From JBFKOL01 sp041628815 (GTDB lineage Bacteria; Bacteroidota; Bacteroidia; Chitinophagales; Saprospiraceae): a stretch of DNA of 12,088 bases. Position 1 is the first letter of the stretch. Each line of letters opens with the position of its first letter. This document shows positions 1-6,898 of this stretch, in pieces. The stretch spans positions 1 to 12,088 of the forward strand of contig JBFKOL010000108.1 of assembly GCA_041628815.1 (NCBI GenBank). Reading direction: 5' to 3'. The notes beneath the pieces are model-generated. The model was not told where the DNA came from. It made no database searches and was given only the letters and a program-made list of their open reading frames with translations. Both the position numbers and the translations under genes were made by a program.

Positions 1-45
1 GAAAGTGCACTTTGTCACAGCCTCAACCGCCGACCATCGTTAGGT
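1..45. repeat. Edge palindrome plus GTTRRRY box; possible half attC site
   Basis: A perfect 12-bp palindrome (AAAGTGCACTTT) lies at 2-13. A GTTAGGT box at 39-45 fits the integron core-site consensus GTTRRRY; read on the minus strand it is ACCTAAC, fitting RYYYAAC. Integron attC sites have such boxes at their ends and an imperfect inverted repeat between them, so the palindrome could be the hairpin tip and 14-45 one arm. The other arm would lie left of the window and cannot be seen. On the minus strand the box lies about 90 bases after the stop of the XRE gene, where a cassette attC would sit. This is a pattern match only. No protein feature was found in 1-134. Confidence 0.2.
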
Positions 46-134
46 TATGTGGGCATGTCCTGACTTGCCGATTTTGAGAGCAAAAGTTCAATCGGAACTC
101 TGATTTCAGGTCTCATACAATAGTTTTATACATC

Positions 135-329
135 TCATTCATCAAAAATAAATACGTCTTCAATCGCCAGGTCAAATGTCCTGGCGATGTCGTACGCCAG
201 CTTTAAGGAAGGATTGTACCGTCCCTTCTCCAGGAAAACAATCGTTTCCCTGCGTACATTGACTTTCTTTGCCAGGTCTTCCTGGGTAAAACCGTGCCTA
301 GCCCTAAGTTCCTTAATCCTTGTCCTCAC
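135..329 (-). CDS. Small XRE-family HTH transcriptional regulator
   Basis: This is a 64-residue protein that is nearly all one Cro/CI-type helix-turn-helix domain. The HTH core runs over residues 14-35 (FTQEDLAKKVNVRRETIVFL), followed by the signature EKGRYNPSL at 34-42 and an acidic tail (EDVFIFDE). Family members of this length are stand-alone DNA-binding repressors, often encoded beside a small membrane protein. The start is GTG at 327-329; an in-frame TAG lies two codons upstream, so no longer form is possible. A GAAGG run abuts the start. The first 17 bases overlap the end of the upstream membrane-protein gene, so translation is probably coupled. Its likely target is the repeat at 746-777 in front of the operon (inference). 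Confidence 0.9.
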   Translation of the reverse strand: MRTRIKELRARHGFTQEDLAKKVNVRRETIVFLEKGRYNPSLKLAYDIARTFDLAIEDVFIFDE

Positions 330-726
330 CTTCTATACCCACTTTTGAATAGTACATCCATAAAACCACAAACAGTACGCCCATCCCGACAATTCCCAAT
401 CCAACGGGAACAATGGGTCTGACCGTGATGTCTACCGTAAATAGGACGATGAAAGTCCACATGTAGATGGAGTAAACAAAAGCCACAGCTGCTGCCTTCT
501 GTTTTACCCTGACGCTCATTTCGTCTTCGACCGGCAGACCCTTCTTGTGATCCTTCATTTGCTTTATACCCATAACCAAACTAACGATTACAATGATACC
601 CACCAATCCGGCAATCGAATATTCAAACACCGACAGTTTCTCCATAGTCGAGTATATCCATAATCCAATTGTGAAGGTTACGGTCCCGATCACCGTAAAA
701 AGCATGGTCAATTTGGTCTTATTCAT
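313..726 (-). CDS. Four-helix membrane protein, DUF2178-like
   Basis: This 137-residue protein has four predicted membrane helices, at about residues 6-25, 36-54, 77-97 and 106-126. A charged loop (about 55-76) lies between helices 2 and 3 and contains QMKDHKKGLPVEDEMSVRVKQKA. The acidic-basic stretch DEMSVRVKQKAA just before helix 3 resembles the DERxRxIxxKAA segment of DUF2178-type proteins, which are commonly paired with a small XRE regulator. No enzymatic motif is visible. It starts at ATG 724-726 without a clear Shine-Dalgarno site, as is usual in Bacteroidota. It is the first gene of a two-gene minus-strand operon with the XRE gene. A membrane sensor or partner of the repressor is possible but unproven. 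The DUF assignment is from memory of family appearance. Confidence 0.8.
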   Translation of the reverse strand: MNKTKLTMLFTVIGTVTFTIGLWIYSTMEKLSVFEYSIAGLVGIIVIVSLVMGIKQMKDHKKGLPVEDEMSVRVKQKAAAVAFVYSIYMWTFIVLFTVDITVRPIVPVGLGIVGMGVLFVVLWMYYSKVGIEGEDKD

Positions 727-745
727 AATATTACGTTATTTTATT

Positions 746-777
746 CTAACATAAAGTTAGAAATATATAACATAAAG
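746..777. promoter_or_regulatory. Operator-like repeats before the membrane protein/XRE operon
   Basis: The word TAACATAAAG occurs at 747-756 and again at 768-777, start to start 21 bp, which is two helical turns. The first copy lies inside a dyad, CTAAC-ataaa-GTTAG (746-760). The element is 20-50 bp upstream of the first start codon of the operon, where a promoter and an autoregulatory operator would be expected. Binding by the downstream XRE protein is inference. No canonical Bacteroidota promoter (TTTG/TAnnTTTG) could be read with confidence here. Confidence 0.35.
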
Positions 778-780
778 ATC

Positions 781-799
781 AATAGGTCTTTTGACTATT
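781..799. repeat. Imperfect hairpin immediately after the DedA-type gene
   Basis: The sequence AATAGGTC-tttt-GACTATT can form a 7-bp stem with one bulged base and a four-base loop. It begins at the base after the stop codon of the minus-strand gene at 800-1438. There is no U-rich run after the stem on the minus strand, so it is a weak terminator candidate at best. It could equally be part of the regulatory region of the next operon. Confidence 0.25.
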
Positions 800-1438
800 C
801 TATTTATTCCGCATATACCGTCGCAGCATATACTGCGCCGCCAACCACAACACCGCCGGTAATACAGCGCTGGCTACCAGGGCAGCATAAGGCGCAGCAT
901 GCCCCGTATGCCCCACATATGCAAATACGAAACCCAGCGGCAACGATCCACACAACAGGGCCACCATGAATTTGTTTGCCTTCATCTGGTGCAATCCCGC
1001 CATACAGGCGACCACTTCGGGTACGATGGGCAACCACCGGGATATGGCCACGATCCATCCGCCACGATTTGCAAATTGTACTTCTCCTTTGGTCAACCCT
1101 TCCGCCCCTAAGATCCATGAGGCTCCTTTTCGGCCCAATGCCCTGCACAAACCGTATGCCAGCATCCCGGAAAGGAAATTACCCGAAGTTGCCAGTACCC
1201 CTCCCAATAGGGGACCGTAGATGTATCCGAGGGCCGACATGATAATCGTAGCCGGCAAAGGCAGGAAAAGATCGCCGATCAGTAATACGATACCGATAAG
1301 CCATGCCAACCGGCCGTATTCGCTTAACTCGGCGACAGCGTTCTCTTCACTGAAAATTGCGGAAAACCAATCACCCCAGATAAGGAACGACACGACAATC
1401 AACAAAACGAGAAACAAAACTACCGACCATCGTCTCAT
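800..1438 (-). CDS. VTT-domain (DedA/TVP38-like, SNARE-associated) membrane protein
   Basis: This 212-residue polytopic inner-membrane protein belongs to the VTT/DedA superfamily, whose members are linked to lipid scrambling and membrane homeostasis. Visible signatures are the N-terminal helix (residues 5-22), the re-entrant GYIYGPLLGG motif (71-80) after PLPATIIMSAL, and the second conserved segment SRWLPIVPEVVACMAGL (133-149), which carries the Arg/Pro residues typical of the family. More hydrophobic helices follow at about 157-175 and 183-204, and the tail is basic (RRYMRNK). The length is normal for the family. It starts at ATG 1436-1438. It is divergent from the PNPOx-like gene with 66 bases between start codons. 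The exact substrate cannot be told from sequence. Confidence 0.88.
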   Translation of the reverse strand: MRRWSVVLFLVLLIVVSFLIWGDWFSAIFSEENAVAELSEYGRLAWLIGIVLLIGDLFLPLPATIIMSALGYIYGPLLGGVLATSGNFLSGMLAYGLCRALGRKGASWILGAEGLTKGEVQFANRGGWIVAISRWLPIVPEVVACMAGLHQMKANKFMVALLCGSLPLGFVFAYVGHTGHAAPYAALVASAVLPAVLWLAAQYMLRRYMRNK

Positions 1439-1504
1439 AGGAAAAAGTTATACAGGTATCTTCCGTAACTTACCATAACATATTTCAAGTTCAAAACATT
1501 ACCT
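1439..1504. promoter_or_regulatory. Divergent intergenic region between VTT and PNPOx-like genes
   Basis: These 66 bases separate two divergent start codons and must hold promoters or leaders for both. The region is A/T-rich in its right half (CATAACATATTTCAAG near the plus-strand gene). No convincing promoter box, dyad or Shine-Dalgarno site was recognised. Confidence 0.35.
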
Positions 1505-1966
1505 ATGCCTAAACCCGAACCCCGAGGATTGGACCCGGATCAGTTGCCACAGCTGTGTGCGGAAGTTATAAAAAATGCCAAATTCCCTATGCTGGCTACC
1601 ATGGATGGAAAGCAACCCAGGATACGGCCCGTATCACCAGTCCGGGTCGATGGTTTCACCATCTACATCGCCAATCTCCGGTCTTATGGAAAGACCAAGG
1701 AAATAGAAAAAAATCCACGCATAGAATTGTGCTACCTCGATGCGGACCATAACCAGGTGAGGATAACGGCTAAGGCTGAAGTCGTCAGGGATCGCAGCCT
1801 GCTGGAAGATATTTGGCGCAAAAACAGGTTACTCGAACACTACCTCGGCTCCATAGACAATCCCGAACTCATTGTATACCGCATGGTGCCCAGTCGCGTA
1901 AGGTATATGCAGGAATGGGCGCTTGAATATTACGATGTACCGGTTACCAATGAAGTAAAAGACTGA
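1505..1966 (+). CDS. Pyridoxamine 5'-phosphate oxidase-like FMN-binding split-barrel protein
   Basis: This 153-residue cytoplasmic protein has the split beta-barrel fold of PNPOx-like flavoproteins. Residues 28-46 (PMLATMDGKQPRIRPVSPV) match the first strands and the Arg-containing flavin-phosphate region of general stress/PNPOx-like proteins. Residues 51-66 (FTIYIANLRSYGKTKE) and the KNPRIELCY segment at 69-77 are also typical. It is shorter than true PdxH and lacks its C-terminal PLP-binding extension, so pyridoxine oxidation should not be assumed. Family members bind FMN, F420 or heme and reduce varied substrates. There is no signal peptide. It starts at ATG 1505. The gene stands alone on the plus strand, 89 bases before the amidohydrolase operon. 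Confidence 0.88.
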   Translation: MPKPEPRGLDPDQLPQLCAEVIKNAKFPMLATMDGKQPRIRPVSPVRVDGFTIYIANLRSYGKTKEIEKNPRIELCYLDADHNQVRITAKAEVVRDRSLLEDIWRKNRLLEHYLGSIDNPELIVYRMVPSRVRYMQEWALEYYDVPVTNEVKD

Positions 1967-2055
1967 AAAGAATTATCTACCTTGTACGACCCTTAGACTA
2001 TCTGAACCGAATACTATTTGACCACCCTATTCAATTCTTTTTTAACCCAAGTATT

Positions 2056-5000
2056 ATGACAGCTTTCAAGCCCATTCTGGTTTTAACCATTCTCGTGATG
2101 TTCCTTTCAGGTCTCCATGCACAGGAGACTTTTCCGAGAAACGATGTCAAGGATACGCGCTCTGAAGCATTTGCCTTGACCCATGCCACCATCCAGGTAA
2201 ATCCCGGATCCCAGGTACAGGATGCCACATTGCTCATCAAAGGAGGTAAAATTATCGCGACCGGAAAAAACATCGACATACCCCCGGGTTTCCAGATCAT
2301 CGATTTGAAGGGGAGCTTTGTCTACCCTTCCTTCATCGATCCGCATACAAACTACGGATTGCCGGAGGTCGAAAGACCTCGTGGTGGAGGATTTGGCGGA
2401 CGCGAACAAATCACCAGCAATACCAAGGGTGCGTACAACGCCAATGAATCGATCAAATCGCACTATCACGCATCGTCAGAGTTTTCAATAGACAACAAAG
2501 AAGCTGGCAGCCTGAGGGCTCAGGGTTTTGGGGCAGTACTGACTTTCAGACCTGATGGCCTGGCACGTGGTACATCTACCTTCGTCAGCCTGGGGGAAGA
2601 AAGCGACAATATCGCAATGCTGAAAGACATAGCCGCGGCACATTATTCGCTAAACCGCGGCACATCCCGGCAAAACTACCCGAGGTCGATGATGGGATAT
2701 ATCTCCCTGCACAGGCAAACCTTCCTGGATGCTGCCTGGTACGGTGTACAAAGTCCCCGTCCCTTCGCCGACAAGACACTCGAAGCGTGGATCGACCAGC
2801 AATACCTGCCCCAGATTTTTGATGCGGGAAGCTGGATCAATGCACTCAGGGCAGATAAGATAGGCGACGAGTTTGGTGTCCGGTACATCGTGAAGGGCGG
2901 CGGTGATGCCTATCAGAGGATCGACGAAGTCAAGGCCGCCAATGTGGACCTCATCGTTCCTGTCAACTTTCCGGATGCCCATGATGTCGATGACCCCCTG
3001 GACGCCGAGAAAGTATCACTGGAAGATATGAAACACTGGGAACTGGCTCCGGCGAACGCCGCCGCCATCCATAAAGCAGGGATCCGTTTTGCTTTCACCG
3101 CTGATGGACTGCGCAACAAATCCGAGTTTCTTGGAAACATCCGCAAGGCCGTTCAATACGGGTTACCGGAGAGTGCAGCATTACAAGCACTGACAGATAC
3201 ACCCGCCCGGATGCTTGGTGTCTATGAGATGATCGGATCGCTTGAATCCGGCAAGGTGGCCAACTTCATCGTTACCTCAGGTAACCTCTTCGAAGAAAAC
3301 ACAAAAATTCATGAAAACTGGGTCCAGGGAAATCGGTTCGTTCTCAGTGAACTGCCCGATGAAGATCAAAGCGGCCAATACACCGTATCGGTCGACGACC
3401 AGTTATACCATTTTGAAGTCAGTGGCAAGCCGGGATCCTATAAAGTCAAAAATGTCATCAATGATTCTACCACCTTAGATGTAAAAGCCAACTTCGACCA
3501 TGCGCGTGTTACATGGAGTTTTAAAACGTCCAAAAAAGATAAGGATGATATAAGGTTGAGCGGTTGGACCACCGATCAGGGTTGGAAGGGCACCGGTCAA
3601 AAGGCCGATGGTTCGTGGACCACATGGGAGGCCAGGAAAAATGATACCCAGGAAGGAGACGGTCGGAAGGAGTCCGGGAACAGGCCTGGTCAAAAAGAAG
3701 ATTTGAACCTGGGAGAAGTCATTTATCCATTTATAGCCTACGGAAAAACAACTTTACCGACGCAAAAGACCCTGTTGATACAGAATGCCACCGTTTGGAC
3801 CAATGAAGAAGAAGGAGTCCTTCAAAATGCGGACGTGCTCATCCGAGATGGAAAAATTGCAGGCATCGGAAGACGCCTGCAGGTACCGGACGCCGAAATC
3901 ATCGACGGCTCTGGCAAACATCTTACCCCAGGAATTATTGACGAACATACTCACATCGCAGGTGGAGGCAATGACGGCGCCGTCAATTCATCGATGGTGC
4001 GGATCGGAGATCAGGTCAATTCAGAACAGGTCAACATTTACCGCTCGCTCGCCGGGGGTGTGACAGCAGCACAGGTACTCCATGGCTCGGCCAACCCTAT
4101 AGGGGGACAATCCGCCCTGATCAAGCTTCGTTGGGGTGAAAGCCCGGAAGGGTTGAAAATCAAAGATGCACCCAAGTTCATCAAGTTCGCTCTGGGTGAG
4201 AATGTCAAACGATCCACCAACCCGGAATCGATTCGATATCCTCAATCGCGAATGGGTGTAGAACAGATCTATGTCGATGCTTTTACCAATGCCCGAGAAT
4301 ACGAGAAGCAATGGAAAGCTTACGAAGCATTGAGCGTGGCCCAGAAGAAAACGGCCATAAAACCACGACGCGACCTGGTGCATGACGCCATGCTCGAAAT
4401 CCTGAAAGGTGAAAGATTCATCACCTGCCATTCCTACGTACAGTCGGAAATCAACATGCTGATGAAAGTCGCGGAACAATTTGGGTTCCGGGTGAATACC
4501 TTCACGCATATCCTCGAAGGGTACAAGGTGGCCGATAAAATGAGAGAACACGGTGCTGCCGCGTCCTCCTTTTCAGACTGGTGGAATTACAAATGGGAGG
4601 TGCGCTATGCCATCCCTTACAATGCCGCCATCCTCCACAACGAAGGCGTCCTTACCGCCATCAACTCAGATGATGCCAATAGCGGCAGACGCCTCAACCA
4701 GGAGGCAGCGAAATCCATCAAATACGGAGGTATGTCAGAAGAAGACGCGCTCAAAATGGTCACGTTGAATCCTGCCAAAATGCTGCACCTCGATGACCGG
4801 ATGGGCAGCATAAAGTTGGGCAAAGATGCAGACGTGGTTTTGTGGACGGACCATCCGCTTTCAATCTATGCCAAAGCAGAAAAGACCATCGTCGACGGCA
4901 AAATTTATTTTGATCTCGTGGAGGATGAAGACAACCGGCATGCCTTGCAAGAGGAGAGAGCCCGATTGATACAAAAAATGAAGGATGCCAAGAAAAGAGG

Positions 5001-5097
5001 TGGACGTGCACAGCGTGGACCTTCAGCCGTGCACTTTGATTTCCACTGCGATGACATCTATGATTCGGGATTGTACCTAAACCATGAAAAACACTAA
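2056..5097 (+). CDS. Secreted two-module amidohydrolase (imidazolonepropionase-like)
   Basis: This 1013-residue protein is exported: residues 1-22 are a Sec signal peptide (cleavage likely after LHA, before QET) with no lipobox. Module 1 (about 40-430) has amidohydrolase architecture (ATLLIKGGKIIATG, then PSFIDPHTNYGLPEV), but the HxH metal motif is H97-T-N99 and the histidine position matching module 2 reads KGGG; only D350 (FTADG) seems kept. A beta-rich linker (about 440-530) follows. Module 2 (about 570-960) has the full set: GIIDEHTH (H631, H633), CHSY (H792), FTHIL (H818) and NSDDAN (D872). It should hydrolyse a cyclic amide or related C-N bond in the periplasm; the substrate is unknown. 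The C-terminal tail is basic, then His/Asp/Cys-rich (HFDFHCDD). About twice the usual length of a single amidohydrolase, so a fused tandem. Confidence 0.9.
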   Translation: MTAFKPILVLTILVMFLSGLHAQETFPRNDVKDTRSEAFALTHATIQVNPGSQVQDATLLIKGGKIIATGKNIDIPPGFQIIDLKGSFVYPSFIDPHTNYGLPEVERPRGGGFGGREQITSNTKGAYNANESIKSHYHASSEFSIDNKEAGSLRAQGFGAVLTFRPDGLARGTSTFVSLGEESDNIAMLKDIAAAHYSLNRGTSRQNYPRSMMGYISLHRQTFLDAAWYGVQSPRPFADKTLEAWIDQQYLPQIFDAGSWINALRADKIGDEFGVRYIVKGGGDAYQRIDEVKAANVDLIVPVNFPDAHDVDDPLDAEKVSLEDMKHWELAPANAAAIHKAGIRFAFTADGLRNKSEFLGNIRKAVQYGLPESAALQALTDTPARMLGVYEMIGSLESGKVANFIVTSGNLFEENTKIHENWVQGNRFVLSELPDEDQSGQYTVSVDDQLYHFEVSGKPGSYKVKNVINDSTTLDVKANFDHARVTWSFKTSKKDKDDIRLSGWTTDQGWKGTGQKADGSWTTWEARKNDTQEGDGRKESGNRPGQKEDLNLGEVIYPFIAYGKTTLPTQKTLLIQNATVWTNEEEGVLQNADVLIRDGKIAGIGRRLQVPDAEIIDGSGKHLTPGIIDEHTHIAGGGNDGAVNSSMVRIGDQVNSEQVNIYRSLAGGVTAAQVLHGSANPIGGQSALIKLRWGESPEGLKIKDAPKFIKFALGENVKRSTNPESIRYPQSRMGVEQIYVDAFTNAREYEKQWKAYEALSVAQKKTAIKPRRDLVHDAMLEILKGERFITCHSYVQSEINMLMKVAEQFGFRVNTFTHILEGYKVADKMREHGAAASSFSDWWNYKWEVRYAIPYNAAILHNEGVLTAINSDDANSGRRLNQEAAKSIKYGGMSEEDALKMVTLNPAKMLHLDDRMGSIKLGKDADVVLWTDHPLSIYAKAEKTIVDGKIYFDLVEDEDNRHALQEERARLIQKMKDAKKRGGRAQRGPSAVHFDFHCDDIYDSGLYLNHEKH

Positions 5098-5099
5098 AG

Positions 5100-6401
5100 A
5101 TGAAAACTCAATTATCAGTCTTAACCATAATAATCCTTTTGCAAACATCATGGGGACAGGTTCCAACACCTGTGGACAGCCAGGAAGGCCCGGTCATGAT
5201 CATAGGTGCAACAGCACATATTGGAAATGGCAATGTTATAGAGAATTCAGCAGTTGCCTTCGAGCAGGGAAAAATAACACTCGTGGCAGAAGCTGCAACC
5301 ATCCGCGTAAACTTGCAGGATTATGAAGTAATCAATGCAGAAGGCAAACATGTGTATCCTGGCCTTATCCTTCCCAATTCGCAATTGGGTCTGCTCGAAG
5401 TCAACAACGTACGCCCCACAAACGACACGAGGGAGACAGGCAGCATCAACCCGAATGTACGGTCACTGATCGCTTACAATACCGATTCAGAAACCATCCC
5501 CACCCTGCGCTTCAACGGGGTATTACTTGCAGAAACCACCCCGCTGGGAGGAAGGATCTCGGGAAGGTCTTCGGTAATGGAACTGGAAGGCTGGAACTGG
5601 GAGGACGCGGCCCACAGTATCGATGTGGCCATGCATCTCAACTGGCCCAACAAATACACCAGTAGGTTTGATTTTTCGACGTTCACAAGAAGTGAAGAAG
5701 CGAATAGAGATTATGACGACCAGGTCGAAGAGCTCCGCAGCCACTTCTTGGATGCCAAAGCTTATAAGGCCGCCGAAGATAAAGTGGAAAACATAAAACT
5801 GAGCAGTATGGAAGGACTGTTTGAAGGCTCAACGGTATTGATGGTCCATGCCGACGATCCAAAAGAAATTGTAGACGCAGTACTGTTCGCCGAATCCTTC
5901 GACATCGAAAGAATAGCCATTATCACCGGGTCAGGAGCCCTAAGGGTGACTGGTTTCTTAAAGGATCACGGCGTGCCCGTCATTATATCTATGGTACATA
6001 CGCTTCCTGACAGGGCTGACGACGACATCGTATTACCCTACAAATTGCCTAACATCTATCATGAAGCCGGTTTGACAGTAGCGCTGGCCCATAGCGGCAT
6101 GCTAGCCCATTCGCGAAACCTGCCGTTCTATGCAGGCACAGCGGCTGCCTATGGTGTGGACAAGGAAACAGCGCTGCAGATGGTGACTTCCCATACGGCA
6201 GAAATATTGGGTGTCGCAGACCGGGTAGGAACCCTGGAAGCCGGAAAAGATGCAACCCTCTTTATTTCTGAAGGTGATGCGCTCGATATCAGGACCAACA
6301 TTTTGTCACACGCATTTATAAGTGGAAAAAAGATTGTTTTGGACAACAAGCAACAAGCCTTGTTTGAGCGGTATTCCAAAAAGTACGGGCATATCGATTA
6401 A
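5100..6401 (+). CDS. Secreted amidohydrolase-like protein lacking the HxH metal motif
   Basis: This 433-residue protein has a Sec signal peptide (residues 1-20, ending TSWGQ). The first barrel-flanking strands (VMIIGATAHIGNG, AVAFEQGKIT) and the C-terminal segment (ALQMVTSHTAEILGVADRVGTLEAGKDATLFI, positions about 358-389) are typical of metal-dependent amidohydrolases. Where the HxH pair should be it reads PGLILPNSQLGL (N93, Q95), and the Asp loop reads ALAHSGM; H250 (MVHADD) may correspond to one remaining ligand. It resembles module 1 of the preceding protein (PNSQLGLLEV versus PHTNYGLPEV; a shared SE-LR-GFG/FNG-VL block). The start codon lies 2 bp after the upstream stop, so the two are translationally coupled. 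It is probably a non-catalytic partner; an altered active site is the alternative. Confidence 0.87.
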   Translation: MKTQLSVLTIIILLQTSWGQVPTPVDSQEGPVMIIGATAHIGNGNVIENSAVAFEQGKITLVAEAATIRVNLQDYEVINAEGKHVYPGLILPNSQLGLLEVNNVRPTNDTRETGSINPNVRSLIAYNTDSETIPTLRFNGVLLAETTPLGGRISGRSSVMELEGWNWEDAAHSIDVAMHLNWPNKYTSRFDFSTFTRSEEANRDYDDQVEELRSHFLDAKAYKAAEDKVENIKLSSMEGLFEGSTVLMVHADDPKEIVDAVLFAESFDIERIAIITGSGALRVTGFLKDHGVPVIISMVHTLPDRADDDIVLPYKLPNIYHEAGLTVALAHSGMLAHSRNLPFYAGTAAAYGVDKETALQMVTSHTAEILGVADRVGTLEAGKDATLFISEGDALDIRTNILSHAFISGKKIVLDNKQQALFERYSKKYGHID

Positions 6402-6579
6402 TAAAGCCTCAACAACGGAACTTGGAAATCACAAGGTTCAATTGACTAGTATTATTTGAGCCTTAACTTCATTATTGGCAACCGCTTTAGATGATTCAAT
6501 GACATCTTTAACCATGACGAAAGATTTCTACTAAATAGAATAGGTTCGATTAATCTCCCATACTGTTTGCCCCTGTTAA

Positions 6580-6687
6580 TTCTCATGGAGAAAGGAAACA
6601 AATTGGCCGAGCAAAGTGGAGCTTCCGAAGCTTTATTACGCTACAATTATTGATACCCGGCAATCCAAAAGCGTAGGAGCCGTATAA
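6580..6687 (+). pseudogene. Possible IS5-like transposase fragment
   Basis: A 35-codon open stretch between two in-frame stops, with no start codon, ends with ATIIDTRQSKSVGAV. IS5-type DDE transposases carry a segment like AxIIDSQSVKT around their first catalytic Asp, and the spacing of Y-A-x-I-I-D and the following Gln/Ser/Lys is similar. The downstream block expected in a real transposase (RGYDGGKKVKGRKRH-like) was not found in any frame, and no terminal inverted repeats were seen. If real, it is a decayed scrap. The match is short and could be chance. Confidence 0.2.
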
Positions 6688-6749
6688 GTATTAAGAGAAT
6701 TATGCCGGTAGATTCCCCTGGAAGCCTAGAATTAAAAAATCCTTGTTTT

Positions 6750-6784
6750 AGGGGTATACCCCTCCTAAATTGGGTGAATACCCA
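6750..6784. promoter_or_regulatory. Paired GGGT/ACCC dyads upstream of the 173-residue gene
   Basis: A perfect 14-bp palindrome (AGGGGTATACCCCT) occupies 6750-6763. Eight bases later comes a second dyad, TGGGT-gaat-ACCCA (6771-6784). The half-sites share GGGT/ACCC, and the centres are about 21 bp apart, so both would face the same side of the helix. They lie 115-150 bp before the start codon of the orphan gene and just upstream of an A/T-rich stretch. This fits a two-site operator for a dimeric regulator; no candidate regulator is encoded next to it. Confidence 0.4.
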
Positions 6785-6898
6785 TATAAAACATTCTTAA
6801 TATATAAAGTTATTGTAATGGTTAATCGATACAGTTGTCTTGGGGGCACCGAAATTTGATGCCTCGACAGGATACACAAATAACAAAAAACTAACAAC

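Larger units (their letters stand above)
6402..6898. other. A/T-rich 497-bp intergenic region
   Basis: No convincing gene lies here. Contents that can be named are a weak, bulged inverted repeat shortly after the amidohydrolase stop (AAGCCTCAA near 6404 against TTGAGCCTT near 6457, one mismatch and no T-run), a possible transposase fragment (6580-6687), two GGGT/ACCC dyads (6750-6784), an A/T stretch with TATATAAAG (about 6802-6810) that could hold a promoter, and a leader hairpin GGGGCA/TGCCTC (6843-6848 with 6860-6865, 11-base loop, one G-U pair). Two tiny ORFs (22 codons at 6585-6653 and 32 codons at 6702-6800) have no support and are not called. Confidence 0.6.

Noticed and set aside
1982..2020. 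TTG...TACTATTTG as promoter of the amidohydrolase operon
   Set aside because: The -7 box has one extra base and the spacing of about 27 bp is too long for the Bacteroidota consensus.
4021..4551. Long minus-strand ORF (176 codons) opposite the amidohydrolase gene
   Set aside because: It lies wholly antisense to a well-supported coding region with clear catalytic motifs; its translation has no recognisable domain. It is a shadow of codon bias.
6585..6653. 22-codon ORF starting MEKGNKLAEQ
   Set aside because: Too short, no ribosome site, and it overlaps the transposase-like reading in another frame; no independent support.
6841..6870. Stretch GGGGGCACC...CTCGACAGG reminiscent of the 5' end of tmRNA
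   Set aside because: The rest of a tmRNA (tag ORF, pseudoknots, 3' tRNA-like end) is absent and a protein gene begins about 30 bases later.
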